Source: DATFVA01 sp963839165
GTDB taxonomy: Bacteria > Bacteroidota > Ignavibacteria > Ignavibacteriales > Ignavibacteriaceae
Direction: 5' to 3'
Length of the DNA stretch: 64,000 bases
NCBI GenBank assembly: GCA_963839165.1
Contig: CAWIUG010000005.1
Coordinates: forward strand, 310,001 to 374,000
The notes under the pieces were generated by a model. It was not told where the DNA came from, made no database searches, and saw only the letters and a list, made by a program, of their open reading frames with translations. Both the position numbers and the translations under genes were made by a program. Shown piece after piece: positions 17,932-27,339 of this stretch (position 1 is its first letter; each line of letters opens with the position of its first letter).

Positions 17932-19215
17932 TCATTCAGACGATTCTTTCTCTATCAGAACTTTCATTATTCTCTTTTTAAGGACTTCTTTAACTGTGAT
18001 CTTATGATTATCCAGTTCAAATGAATACCCCTCTTTAGGAATATGACCAGCATAATTCAGCACAAGACCGGCTACAGTCTCATAATCCTCATTTTCCGGT
18101 TTAATATTTGTATTCAATAATTCATTCAGATCATCGATTGACAACTTCCCCAACACCATAAAACTTCTTGAATCAATTTTATTGACGGGATTTTCTTCCT
18201 TATCGTATTCGTCCCTGATCTCACCTATAATTTCCTCAATAATATCCTCGAGAGTTATAAGGCCGGCCGTACCCCCATATTCATCTACCACTATGGATAT
18301 GTGCATTTTCTTTTCCTGCAGTTCCTGCATCAGCGTACTAATCAGTTTTGTTCTGGGTATGAACAATGCTTTTCTTGCGACCTTCTCAAGCGAGAACTTC
18401 TGGCGTAGTTCCGTGTTATGAATATAGGGTAAAATGTCCTTAGCGTAAATAATGCCTATGATATCATCCAGGCCGTTTCTGTACAGAGGCAGCCTGCTAT
18501 GTCCCGAACTCGATATAATCTGAAGAAGTTCATTGAAATCAGTTTCAGATGAAACAGCTACCATATCGACTCTGGGAGTCATAACCTCATGAACAGCAAC
18601 CGTCCTGAAACTCACAATACTACTGATCAATCCATGTTCTTCCTCTATAATCGTTCCCCGCTCATGACTTAAATTTGCAAGCTCGGCAAGTTCATCAGGA
18701 AGAATCGCGGATTTCGATTTATCAAAATGCATGCGCGCTGCTGATGATTTTATTATTTCGGTCAGAGTTTCAGCAATTGGATAAAAAAGAACATTTATCC
18801 AGTAAAGTGGTATACAGACTATCCGTGAGAACGTTAGTGGATTTTTGTTTGCCCAGACTTTTGGTGTCAATTCTCCGAATATCACAATAAGTACAGTCAA
18901 CAGAACTATCTGTACAGTTAAAGCCAGCTCCCTGGGATAGTGGAATTGATTTATAGCTTCAAGGGTAAGCATTACCGCCAAAATAGAAGCTGCAACATTC
19001 ACAACTGTATTCCCGATCAGAATTGTTACAAGCAGTCTTCTGGGGTGTTCGAGCAGAAGAAGCAGGTACCTTCCGGTAATAGGTCTTCCGGCAAGGTTGT
19101 TTTTTAACTTCCTCCTGTCTAACGAAAAAAGAGCAACTTCAGACCCGGAAAAAAAAGCCGAAAGGATAAAAAGTATTAAAAGAAAAATGAGCTTAATTTG
19201 CCAGCCAACGTCCAA
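17932..19215 (-). CDS. CNNM/CorC-family membrane protein with CBS domains
   Basis: A 427-residue protein with an N-terminal CNNM (DUF21) domain of about four membrane helices (residues 5-165), two CBS domains (about 200-330; VMTPRVDMVAV opens the first, VDEYGGTAGLITLEDIIEE closes the second) and a C-terminal CorC/HlyC transporter-associated domain. The family is implicated in Mg/Co efflux. A gliding-associated relative, GldE, is often found beside ssb in Bacteroidota; the next gene upstream here is ssb. TTG start at 19215 with AGGGATGA upstream. Confidence 0.9.
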   Translation of the reverse strand: MDVGWQIKLIFLLILFILSAFFSGSEVALFSLDRRKLKNNLAGRPITGRYLLLLLEHPRRLLVTILIGNTVVNVAASILAVMLTLEAINQFHYPRELALTVQIVLLTVLIVIFGELTPKVWANKNPLTFSRIVCIPLYWINVLFYPIAETLTEIIKSSAARMHFDKSKSAILPDELAELANLSHERGTIIEEEHGLISSIVSFRTVAVHEVMTPRVDMVAVSSETDFNELLQIISSSGHSRLPLYRNGLDDIIGIIYAKDILPYIHNTELRQKFSLEKVARKALFIPRTKLISTLMQELQEKKMHISIVVDEYGGTAGLITLEDIIEEIIGEIRDEYDKEENPVNKIDSRSFMVLGKLSIDDLNELLNTNIKPENEDYETVAGLVLNYAGHIPKEGYSFELDNHKITVKEVLKKRIMKVLIEKESSE

Positions 19216-19250
19216 AAATTATTTCATCCCTGCAATGTTATACAATCTTA

Positions 19251-19667
19251 TTAAAACGGCAGATCATTATTATCATCTGTTTCAACTGACGGTTCAGAAA
19301 CCGAAGAATCATTACTTCCATTGAATGAAGATTCTCCACCACCGTCCAGTGGAATCAGTTTTTCGGAAATAACATCAGTAAAATACCTCTTAATCCCATC
19401 TTTGTCTGTATAATCTCTCTTGGAGATTCTTCCCTCAACGTAAAATTTCTTTCCTTTTTTCAAATTCTCTTTGAAATAATCCGACAAGTTAAAGCAAGTG
19501 ACATTATGCCATGTCGTTTCATCCACCCAGTTTCCATCCTTACCTTTATATCTGTAATTAGTAGCAAGAGAAAAACTTGTTACTGAAATATTATTCGTAG
19601 TAAACCTGGTCTCACAATCTTTTCCCAGGTGACCAATAAGCATTATTTTATTTAATGAAAAAGCCAT
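19251..19667 (-). CDS. ssb: Single-stranded DNA-binding protein
   Basis: Coats single-stranded DNA in replication, recombination and repair. The 138-residue protein begins with the OB-fold signature NKIMLIGHLGKDCE and has the W-containing strand DETTWHNVTCF. The C-terminal tip DDNNDLPF is the conserved acidic DLPF tail that recruits partner proteins. Full length. ATG at 19667. Confidence 0.96.
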   Translation of the reverse strand: MAFSLNKIMLIGHLGKDCETRFTTNNISVTSFSLATNYRYKGKDGNWVDETTWHNVTCFNLSDYFKENLKKGKKFYVEGRISKRDYTDKDGIKRYFTDVISEKLIPLDGGGESSFNGSNDSSVSEPSVETDDNNDLPF

Positions 19668-19794
19668 TTAAATAAACTCCCGTTTTTTATGAATACAACT
19701 TCGAATTTAATAATTGTTTTTAAATAATACTATTTTATGATAATTTCAGTACTTTTTGTAGTACCTAAGATGAAGAATCACGACAGAATTTCTC

Positions 19795-19828
19795 TCCCGA
19801 CCCAAGATTCAGTATTTCCGGGTCGGGA
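19795..19828. repeat. Perfect 9-bp inverted repeat between ssb and a SPOR gene
   Basis: TCCCGACCC (19795-19803) and GGGTCGGGA (19820-19828) form a GC-rich hairpin with a 16-nt loop, in the 192-nt gap upstream of ssb and downstream of the SPOR lipoprotein. No T-tract follows on either strand, so it is not a textbook intrinsic terminator; it could stabilise the 3' end of the SPOR mRNA or be a protein-binding site. Confidence 0.55.
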
Positions 19829-19860
19829 TCGAAATGTCATTAACCTTTAAGAAACCCTAT

Positions 19861-20277
19861 TTACTTATATATAGTTAATATCCAGGCATCCCTGAATTTT
19901 TCTTTCTTCCAGAGATCATTCCGCACATCTTCAGCTTCAGACCTGGATGTATAGTAATGTGAAAGCTGAACCACATACAGATTATTCTGCCTGCTGAATG
20001 AGGTTTTAAGGTCAAAAGGCAGAAGCTGTTTGCTTTCCTCTGCAAATCTTTGAGCCCTGTCTTTCGTAGTAAACGCACCGATCTGAACAACATAATAAGT
20101 CATACCCATATCAGGATATTCAAGAGCCGGAATTTCTGCTGATTCAGTATCGGATGTAGTATCAAAGACATAAATGCTGTCCTTACCTGTGTCAGTCGAT
20201 TGTGTTTCCTGTGATGATGCACAGCCGGCCAGGTAGAAAGAATAAACAACGATTACTAAAGCCAAAAACTTATTCAT
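19861..20277 (-). CDS. SPOR-domain lipoprotein
   Basis: A 138-residue lipoprotein. Lipobox LAGC at about residues 16-19, an acidic linker, then a SPOR peptidoglycan-binding domain (about 62-138, with YYVVQIGAFTTKDRAQRFAEE). SPOR domains bind septal glycans stripped of stem peptides, so the protein probably acts at division sites or in wall remodelling. ATG at 20277. A hairpin lies about 35 nt past the stop. Confidence 0.88.
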   Translation of the reverse strand: MNKFLALVIVVYSFYLAGCASSQETQSTDTGKDSIYVFDTTSDTESAEIPALEYPDMGMTYYVVQIGAFTTKDRAQRFAEESKQLLPFDLKTSFSRQNNLYVVQLSHYYTSRSEAEDVRNDLWKKEKFRDAWILTIYK

Positions 20278-20312
20278 AAAAACCTCACATTACCTTTTAC
20301 TAAAAAGAGACA

Positions 20313-21722
20313 TCAAAATAAGATATTTTCATATGCAGCAGGATCGAGGTATGTTCCTTTCTGAAAAAGATTAAAATTTCCTGCTTTTGCAAAATACAGA
20401 CTTCCGGGGATCGTAGTTACATCAATCATCGGATAATCAGCGTTGAACTTATTATTAACTGCCTTCAAAAATTCATTGGCGAGTACTGCATAACCCCGGG
20501 AGGTGGGATGAACTCCATCCAGACTGAACAATCCTCCGGTAACAAACATAGTTGAAAAATTTACACCATATAACTCAGTACCGCCGGATGCATCTGATGC
20601 TCTAACCATTTTTAACAATCCATTCACATCAGCCAGGGCAAACTGTGAAGAATGTCTGGCTACAGCAGCTGCTATGGATGCATTAAATGAGGCTGTTGCC
20701 TGCTCAGCGGTTTGAATTTCATCCGTATCAAGAACAAGAGCATCGGGTATCGGATTTTTTTCACTCAAACCAAAAGCCTGGGTAGTATCAAGTATCCCAA
20801 AGTTTATCAGAGGAGTGATATCAACATTATGGTCTCTATAGAATTTTCCGGAAGGATGACCAAAATATGAAAGATACGACTGTGATATAAGGGTAAATAA
20901 CATCGAATAATTGGTAAGCTGCGAAATAGAAGCCGCTGTCCCATTATACTGACCGTGTTTCTGATAATAGAAGCCTTGAACAGGAGTACCCTGGAGAGAT
21001 TGCACAAACATAGGGCCCACAGTAGTAAAAAATGGAATGGAGGTAACGTCAGGGATATTAGCAACAACTACTTTAGTGCCGGATGCTGCAAGAGCATCTG
21101 TAACCTGCCGATAGATAAAACCGAAGGTATTTGGATCTGTAGGTGCAGAGGGACTAGCACCACCACTGGTAGCAAAACCAAGAACATCATTATTACCAAG
21201 CCAGAATGTAACCATGGTGGGATTCAGAGATAATGCCTGTTCAAGCTGAGTGCCCATACCTCTTAATACAAGATCAATAAAAGGACTATGAGAATACGAG
21301 TTCTGGGTTGAAGTCTGGGTTATATCCGCCAGCACGATCCCGGGAATTCCAAGATTATTATACGGTTTAGGATAATCCGGATTAGTAAAGGTTCCCTGAT
21401 CCTGTACCTGGGTTGTAACGAAAGGATCGAGCGAAACAATTTTAAGCTGACCGCCAATACCCGGATCCGTGATTATAGGCTGGACAAAATCGGTACCTGT
21501 CTGCTGAGCTATCAGGTTTCCGATAGAATACATCTGCGAACTCTCAAATAGAGCACTTGATTGATAACCTGCCGTCAGACTGTTTCCTATTGTAACAAAT
21601 CTGGAAAAATCTGCCTGGCCGCTAACAGTCTGCGGACCGGTTAAGTCAGTTCTTTCTTTACAGCCGAAGAACATCATTAAGGGCAGGAGGATGATAAGCA
21701 GTAATTTATAATAATTTTTCAT
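20313..21722 (-). CDS. SGNH/GDSL-family lipoprotein hydrolase
   Basis: A 469-residue esterase/lipase-like lipoprotein. The lipobox MFFGC ends the signal peptide at about residue 21. SGNH blocks are readable: block I FVTIGNSLTAGY (nucleophile Ser), block III WLGNNDVLG (Asn) and block V LDGVHPTSRGY (Asp and His). It sits 18 nt upstream of... the stop side of a FadL-type porin gene, and the two are likely one transcript with the porin first. A role in hydrolysing lipids that FadL imports is inference. Confidence 0.87.
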   Translation of the reverse strand: MKNYYKLLLIILLPLMMFFGCKERTDLTGPQTVSGQADFSRFVTIGNSLTAGYQSSALFESSQMYSIGNLIAQQTGTDFVQPIITDPGIGGQLKIVSLDPFVTTQVQDQGTFTNPDYPKPYNNLGIPGIVLADITQTSTQNSYSHSPFIDLVLRGMGTQLEQALSLNPTMVTFWLGNNDVLGFATSGGASPSAPTDPNTFGFIYRQVTDALAASGTKVVVANIPDVTSIPFFTTVGPMFVQSLQGTPVQGFYYQKHGQYNGTAASISQLTNYSMLFTLISQSYLSYFGHPSGKFYRDHNVDITPLINFGILDTTQAFGLSEKNPIPDALVLDTDEIQTAEQATASFNASIAAAVARHSSQFALADVNGLLKMVRASDASGGTELYGVNFSTMFVTGGLFSLDGVHPTSRGYAVLANEFLKAVNNKFNADYPMIDVTTIPGSLYFAKAGNFNLFQKGTYLDPAAYENILF

Positions 21723-21740
21723 TTTATATCCTTCTCTTTA

Positions 21741-22961
21741 TTAAAATCCGTATGATAAACTAAGGGCTGCAATATTAGCACTTGAATTATACGTCCCGTT
21801 AAAATATTCAGTTGAATTATCAACCGTAACCTGACTGGCAAAAATATGCAGATAAGAGGCACTTACACCTAAGTTCTCAACCACCTTGAGATTAAAACCA
21901 AAGCTTAAGCCAAACCTGTTGGCATCAGGCAGCGACGGGTTCAGATATTCGGGTTTAACAGGGTTTTTATCAAAGTAAATACCAGCCAGAACATCAAACT
22001 GTCTGCTCAATGCGATCTGGCTACCCAGTCTGACTATATACGAATCATCGTAGAGTCTGGGACTTGCAAGATCCGGGAAGTTGGGGTCAGCAAAGTCAAC
22101 TTTAAGTGTATCGTAACTTGACCATCCTATATACTGGAAGTCGGCACTGAATTTCAGACCCGGCAGCACATCGTAAGCAGCGCCTACAGAAAAATTGAAT
22201 GGTGTGGTTAATTCAGCTGTAATATCTCCGTTAGGCAACCGGCTTGCGAGCTCCGACTGACTGGTTGTTGATGCAGCTGTACCTTTGAAATCATATGTTA
22301 TCTGGCTATGGAATGAAGCACCGAAAGACAAAGTTTCAATCGGCTTATACATTAAGCCCAGATTATATCCGAAAGCTGCATTATCGTCACCTTTCAACTG
22401 AACGAAAGCATCTCCCTGAAACGGAGCCTGCGAATTTTTTCTTGTTATTTCAACGTTAGCAAAACTATAAACAAATGCGGCACTGATTGATAAACCGTCT
22501 GTTATTTGATAGGCAAGCACCGGAGAAATAGTGAAAACCATTAGATCAGTTTTAAGAGCCAGGTATCTTCCTACCCAGTCATCAGCCCACTTTGTCCCCA
22601 GTCCGAATGGAACAGTAAAACCCAGTCCCACTGCGAAGTCCTTACTAATACGGTAAGAACCGAAAAAATGAGGAGGAAGAAAAATCTGATCATCCGTTTT
22701 GTACTCAGTAGTTTGCGGAGTAACACCGCGGAATGTTGATGCCGGAGCAATCATCGTTCCCCCCAGTACAAAATTGAATCCCCACTGCTGCGTCAGACCG
22801 GCGCCATTCCAGTAAATTGCAGTTGGATCATCAGCAACGGCCGTGAAAGCCCCGCCCATACCCATTGCCCTTGCTCCATGCTCATTTAACTGGAATCCTC
22901 CCGCGAAAGTCTGGCCGTAACACAGGAAGATCAAGAATAGAAAGCTGCTTATTGTTTTCAA
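21741..22961 (-). CDS. OmpP1/FadL-family outer membrane transporter
   Basis: A 406-residue outer membrane barrel with a signal peptide ending TFAG, followed by the family's N-terminal plug motif GFQLNEHGARAMGMGGAF and the diagnostic PTAIYWNGAGL. FadL proteins pass long-chain fatty acids and other hydrophobic compounds across the outer membrane. The C-terminus ends LSLSYGF with a terminal aromatic residue suited to BAM insertion. TTG start at 22961, AGGTGG 4-5 nt upstream. The SGNH hydrolase gene follows after 18 nt. Confidence 0.9.
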   Translation of the reverse strand: MKTISSFLFLIFLCYGQTFAGGFQLNEHGARAMGMGGAFTAVADDPTAIYWNGAGLTQQWGFNFVLGGTMIAPASTFRGVTPQTTEYKTDDQIFLPPHFFGSYRISKDFAVGLGFTVPFGLGTKWADDWVGRYLALKTDLMVFTISPVLAYQITDGLSISAAFVYSFANVEITRKNSQAPFQGDAFVQLKGDDNAAFGYNLGLMYKPIETLSFGASFHSQITYDFKGTAASTTSQSELASRLPNGDITAELTTPFNFSVGAAYDVLPGLKFSADFQYIGWSSYDTLKVDFADPNFPDLASPRLYDDSYIVRLGSQIALSRQFDVLAGIYFDKNPVKPEYLNPSLPDANRFGLSFGFNLKVVENLGVSASYLHIFASQVTVDNSTEYFNGTYNSSANIAALSLSYGF

Positions 22962-23007
22962 GGTTCCACCTATTATTAGTTAGTGTTTTTTCTGGTAAGC
23001 CTATATT

Positions 23008-23508
23008 TTATTCAACTGTGAAAAGTATTGTTCCCTTGTCCACTGGTGTGTTCTCCGTGACCTTAACTTCTTTAATCGAGCCGGAAAAGGGTGACTTGAT
23101 ATCATTTTCCATTTTCATAGCTTCTAAGATAATTATAGAATCTCCCTTTTTCACGCTTTCCCCAACATTTTTTTTCACTTTCAGAATCATTCCAGGCATT
23201 GGAGCTTTTACTTCCATTTTATGTTTAAACTCAGAAGACTGCTCAATAAGGCTGGATGCCCTTTCCTGAAGACCTGTCCTCACAAATACGTCCATTGCTT
23301 TCCCATTTATAAACAAGGAGTACTGATCAGCGTCTTTTCTCCTGGCGGATATTTCATATACCCGGTTATCAACCCTTAATACAAAATTGTTCTTGCCAAG
23401 CTCCACCACTTCATAATGATATTTTCTGCCGCCAAGCGTAACCTCGGAATTCTCACTCATTACTACGCTTCGCTTCTTATCACCCAAAGTAACTACAAAT
23501 TCATTCAT
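23008..23508 (-). CDS. Biotin carboxyl carrier subunit (biotin/lipoyl attachment)
   Basis: A 166-residue biotin carrier. The C-terminal biotinyl domain (about 95-166) contains LEAMKMENDI, whose central Lys is biotinylated, and VKAPMPGMILK at the domain start. The N-terminal half resembles carriers of acyl-CoA (propionyl/acetyl) carboxylases in Bacteroidota rather than E. coli AccB. It overlaps the biotin carboxylase gene by 8 nt, so the two subunits are made together. The carboxyltransferase is not in the window. Confidence 0.9.
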   Translation of the reverse strand: MNEFVVTLGDKKRSVVMSENSEVTLGGRKYHYEVVELGKNNFVLRVDNRVYEISARRKDADQYSLFINGKAMDVFVRTGLQERASSLIEQSSEFKHKMEVKAPMPGMILKVKKNVGESVKKGDSIIILEAMKMENDIKSPFSGSIKEVKVTENTPVDKGTILFTVE

Positions 23509-24982
23509 TAATCTGATTTATCCAGTTATTGCCGTTTGATATTTTTGCAGCGCTGCCATTATTGGAAGCACTATTCCTGTTCTTCAGCCAGGCTGTAAAT
23601 ATTGATACTGCTTCTACTATTTCTTCAGTTTGTTCCGTAGAGAAACTGAATTCTTTCTCAAGGAAATTTATATCAAAATCCCCGCTGACAAACTTCGGAT
23701 GTCCAAAGATATCTTTAAGGAAAGAGAGATTCGAGGTTACCCCAAAAATCTTATATTCACTCAGAGCTCTTTTCATCCTCTCGACTGCGCTGTTCCTGTC
23801 CGTTGCCCAGCAGACAAGCTTCGCAACCAGCGGATCATAGTAAATTGAAATTTCTGATCCCCTTCCAAATCCTTCATCCACCCTCACCCCGGGACCCGAA
23901 GGTGAAACATACTCCTCAAGTCTGCCTGTTGAAGGGAGAAAATTATTGTCGGGATCTTCCGCATAAATTCTGCTCTCCATCGCATGTCCGTTTATTTTCA
24001 AATCCCCCTGGTTAAAAGACAGCGGGTTTCCCTCAGCTATAGAAATCTGCTCTTTAACCAGATCTATTCCACTGATAAGTTCTGTTACCGGATGTTCCAC
24101 CTGGAGCCTAGTATTCATTTCGAGGAAATAGAATGACTTATTGCGGTCCATAAGGAATTCTACGGTTCCCGCGTTGTAATAATTACACGCTTTTGCGGCA
24201 TTTACAGCTGCCGTAGTTATCTTCTCACGTGTATCAGGATCAACGAAAGAGGATGGAGCTTCTTCAATTATTTTCTGGTGTCTTCTCTGGATTGAGCATT
24301 CTCTTTCAAAAAGATGAGCATAATTACCGTGTTTATCCGCAATTACCTGAACTTCAATATGTTTGGGATTCTCAATAAACTTTTCAATATAAATTGCATC
24401 ATCACCGAAGGCTTTTAATGCTTCCCGTTGCGTTGATTCAAAGGCCGATTGAAACTCTTCGGCTGAGTTAATTTTTCTCATACCTTTTCCGCCACCTCCG
24501 GCAGAAGCCTTAAGCAGGACAGGGAAAGTTATTTCTTCCGCAATTTTAATCCCCTCTTCAACCGACGTAATTGCTTTCGTTGTACCGGGTACTATTGGAA
24601 CATTATTTTTCTGCATCAGTTGTCTTGCTGCCGTCTTGCTTCCCATTAAGCCCACAGAAGCCGAAGAAGGGCCGATGAATATCAATCCCGCATCTTCCAC
24701 CATCTTAATAAAATCCGCATTCTCTGAAAAAAAACCATAGCCGGGGTGTACAGCATCTGCACCTGCTTTTTGGGCAATATCTATAATTTTTTGTTTATTG
24801 AGATATGATTCTGAAGAGGGTGCCGGACCGATGTAATACGATTCATCTGCCAATCGTGTATGGAGTGAGGTTTTATCTGCATCAGAGTAAACCGCAGCCG
24901 ATATTATACCTGATTCTTTGCAGGCCCTTATAATTCTTACCGCAATCTCTCCCCTATTGGCAATGAGTATCTTTTTAATCAA
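23501..24982 (-). CDS. accC: Biotin carboxylase subunit of acyl-CoA carboxylase
   Basis: ATP-dependent carboxylation of biotin. The 493-residue protein starts KKILIANRGEIAVRIIRACKE, has the ATP-grasp glycine loop KASAGGGGKGMRK near residue 160 and FLEMNTRLQVEHPVTE at about 290. A C-terminal extension beyond AccC length hints at an acyl-CoA (propionyl-type) carboxylase, so the symbol is provisional. TTG start at 24982, with AGGTAA upstream. Located between mutS2 and its partner biotin carrier. Confidence 0.94.
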   Translation of the reverse strand: MIKKILIANRGEIAVRIIRACKESGIISAAVYSDADKTSLHTRLADESYYIGPAPSSESYLNKQKIIDIAQKAGADAVHPGYGFFSENADFIKMVEDAGLIFIGPSSASVGLMGSKTAARQLMQKNNVPIVPGTTKAITSVEEGIKIAEEITFPVLLKASAGGGGKGMRKINSAEEFQSAFESTQREALKAFGDDAIYIEKFIENPKHIEVQVIADKHGNYAHLFERECSIQRRHQKIIEEAPSSFVDPDTREKITTAAVNAAKACNYYNAGTVEFLMDRNKSFYFLEMNTRLQVEHPVTELISGIDLVKEQISIAEGNPLSFNQGDLKINGHAMESRIYAEDPDNNFLPSTGRLEEYVSPSGPGVRVDEGFGRGSEISIYYDPLVAKLVCWATDRNSAVERMKRALSEYKIFGVTSNLSFLKDIFGHPKFVSGDFDINFLEKEFSFSTEQTEEIVEAVSIFTAWLKNRNSASNNGSAAKISNGNNWINQINE

Positions 24983-24990
24983 AATATTAC

Positions 24991-27339
24991 CTACTTAAAT
25001 TCTGCTATTGTAATACCATCACCGCCGCTTTCAATAGGAGCGAAATAGAATGAACTAATCTTATCATAATTTTTCAATAAACGCTGAACCATTTCTTTCA
25101 ATGCACCTGTTCCTTTTCCATGAAGTATTTCAACCCGGTCAAGGCCGGAAGAATAAGCTCCATCCAGAAATTTAACAACCTCGAACTCAGCCTGATCGGC
25201 CCTTTCACCGCGAATATCGATCCTTACCTGCTGTTCTGAAGTGTCAAATGAGTAAGAACCATAATTTGTTTCTTCTTTCTTTTCCTTTTTAGCAGGAAGA
25301 AGCTCGTCAGTACTTATTTTCAATTTCAGATTTCCGCTGAGAATGGTGGCTTTCTTTCTGTCGTGTGATAACTCCAAAACCTTACCCGAAGTGTTCGTAT
25401 TTCTAACAGCCACAAAATCTCCAGGTGCAAAATCAAATTTTTCTTCCTGTTTATCAACAGTTTCTGTAAATAATTCTTTATTTCTTTCTTTAAGTTCTTT
25501 AACGATCTGCTGTGAAGATTTGATAATATCTCTGCGTGCATTCGATTCCTTAAGCGATTTGATCACTTCTTCTATTTTCCTATTCACGCCTTTCAGATAA
25601 TTATCAGCTTCCGCCTTTGCCTGCTTCAGGATTTCTTTTTTCTCGCTGTTCAACTGATCGATATTCTTCTTATAAATGTTCGAGAGACCCGTCAGCCTGG
25701 TATTTTCAATTTCAGAATTTTTCAGTTTTTCCTCAAGCTCACGCGACTTCGTTTCTATTTCAACAAGAAACTTTTCAATATTATGTTTTCCCGAATCCAG
25801 ATTTTCCTTAGCTATATTAAGAAAATTTTCATCAAAGCCAATTCTCCCCGCTATTTCGAACGCGTAGCTTGATCCCGGAATTCCCTGCCTGAATACATAT
25901 GTAGGTCTCAGATTTCTCGTATCGAATTCCATAGCCGCATTCTGAAAACCCGGTATATCGTTTGCGAACAGCTTAAGACTCCCATGGTGAGTTGATGCCA
26001 GCACCACCGAGCCCTTCTCCTTAAGAAGGAGCAGCACTGCAGATGCCAGGGCTGAACCCTCAGCAGGATCCGTACCTGTACCTATCTCATCCAGAAGAAT
26101 TAAAGATCTGGCCGTTGCCTTATTCAAAATGTCTTTAATATTAGAAAGGTGTGAGCTGAAAGTAGATAAATCATCTTCAATTGACTGCTCATCGCCTATG
26201 TCGACAAGAATATTATCGAAGAAATGAAAGTTTGAATCGGGATCAGCTGGTATATGAATACCCGACATCACCATCAGCGAAAGTATCCCGATAGTTTTAA
26301 GCACAACAGTCTTCCCACCTGCGTTTGGTCCCGTTATTATGATCACGTGATTATCATCTACGGAGAGATCAAGAGGCACAGTTTCTTCCCGCCCCAGTCT
26401 TTTCAGCAGGATCGGATGCCTGCCGCGGGATATTGTGAATGGTTTGTCCTGATCTATTTCAGGGAAAGACCCGATGACTTCAACAGAATATTTTGCCCTC
26501 ACGAAAATTGAATCAAGTTCTGCAATAGTTTCCAGGGATGCTTTTAAACCGCTGCTCTCTTTACCGATCAGCTTCGTTAATTCTTTAAGCAAACGCTCTA
26601 TCTCTCTTTTTTCAGCAAAAGACAGCGAGATAATATCATTGTTGAGTTCAAGAGTTTCTTCGGGCTCAATATAAACAGTCTGCCCTGTTGAAGATTCGGA
26701 ATGAATAAAACCTTTTATATGACGTTTATGTTCTGCTTTAACAGGAATAACAATTCTGCCATCCCTGAGGGTCAGATAATCTTCACGTACAATATCATTT
26801 TCAGCAAGAGATTTAACCAGGCGATTAACCGATTTTACAAGCTCATCGCGCTTGGTGTTTATTTCCTTTTTTATTCCCGCAAGTTTTTGACTGGCGTTAT
26901 CCTTAACGTCGCCGTTCTCATTGATTATTTTCGAAATGTGATGTTCAAAGAGCTTATCAACGAACAAAGCTTCGGCAAGTTTGTATAGACCGGGAGCAAT
27001 ATCGGAATGATTCTTAAGAAATTGAAAAAGGTTTCTTGAGATTACTGCCAGTCTGTGTATTTCAAGTATCTTTTTACTATCGAGTACCGCACCCTCAATC
27101 CGACTCCGGGAGAGTTCAGCATCAAGATCGGGTAAATATTCAAAAGGAGGTGAACTCCGGGAGATAAGGATCTCTTTTGCCTCATTAACATATCCGCCTT
27201 CAATCCTTACCAGGTTTATATTAGTTAGCGGTCTGAGTTCAGATACCCTTGTTTTTCCTTTTTCGGTTGCCGAATATTTTGCCAGAAACTGAAGTATTTT
27301 CTGAAATTCTAATTTATCAGGAACCTGGTGATCAATCAT
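24991..27339 (-). CDS. mutS2: Endonuclease MutS2
   Basis: MutS paralogue that suppresses homologous recombination and acts in ribosome rescue in some species. The 782-residue protein has the ABC ATPase (Walker A TGPNAGGKTV at about 333, Walker B LILLDEIGTGTDP at about 412), a long coiled-coil (about 500-630) and a C-terminal Smr nuclease domain with IDIRGERADQAE and EILHGKGTGALKE. No N-terminal mismatch-recognition domain, as expected for MutS2. The start overlaps the cvpA end by 8 nt. Confidence 0.96.
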   Translation of the reverse strand: MIDHQVPDKLEFQKILQFLAKYSATEKGKTRVSELRPLTNINLVRIEGGYVNEAKEILISRSSPPFEYLPDLDAELSRSRIEGAVLDSKKILEIHRLAVISRNLFQFLKNHSDIAPGLYKLAEALFVDKLFEHHISKIINENGDVKDNASQKLAGIKKEINTKRDELVKSVNRLVKSLAENDIVREDYLTLRDGRIVIPVKAEHKRHIKGFIHSESSTGQTVYIEPEETLELNNDIISLSFAEKREIERLLKELTKLIGKESSGLKASLETIAELDSIFVRAKYSVEVIGSFPEIDQDKPFTISRGRHPILLKRLGREETVPLDLSVDDNHVIIITGPNAGGKTVVLKTIGILSLMVMSGIHIPADPDSNFHFFDNILVDIGDEQSIEDDLSTFSSHLSNIKDILNKATARSLILLDEIGTGTDPAEGSALASAVLLLLKEKGSVVLASTHHGSLKLFANDIPGFQNAAMEFDTRNLRPTYVFRQGIPGSSYAFEIAGRIGFDENFLNIAKENLDSGKHNIEKFLVEIETKSRELEEKLKNSEIENTRLTGLSNIYKKNIDQLNSEKKEILKQAKAEADNYLKGVNRKIEEVIKSLKESNARRDIIKSSQQIVKELKERNKELFTETVDKQEEKFDFAPGDFVAVRNTNTSGKVLELSHDRKKATILSGNLKLKISTDELLPAKKEKKEETNYGSYSFDTSEQQVRIDIRGERADQAEFEVVKFLDGAYSSGLDRVEILHGKGTGALKEMVQRLLKNYDKISSFYFAPIESGGDGITIAEFK

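Noticed and set aside
19795..19828. GC-rich hairpin read as an intrinsic terminator
   Set aside because: No T-tract follows on either strand, so it is listed only as an inverted repeat.
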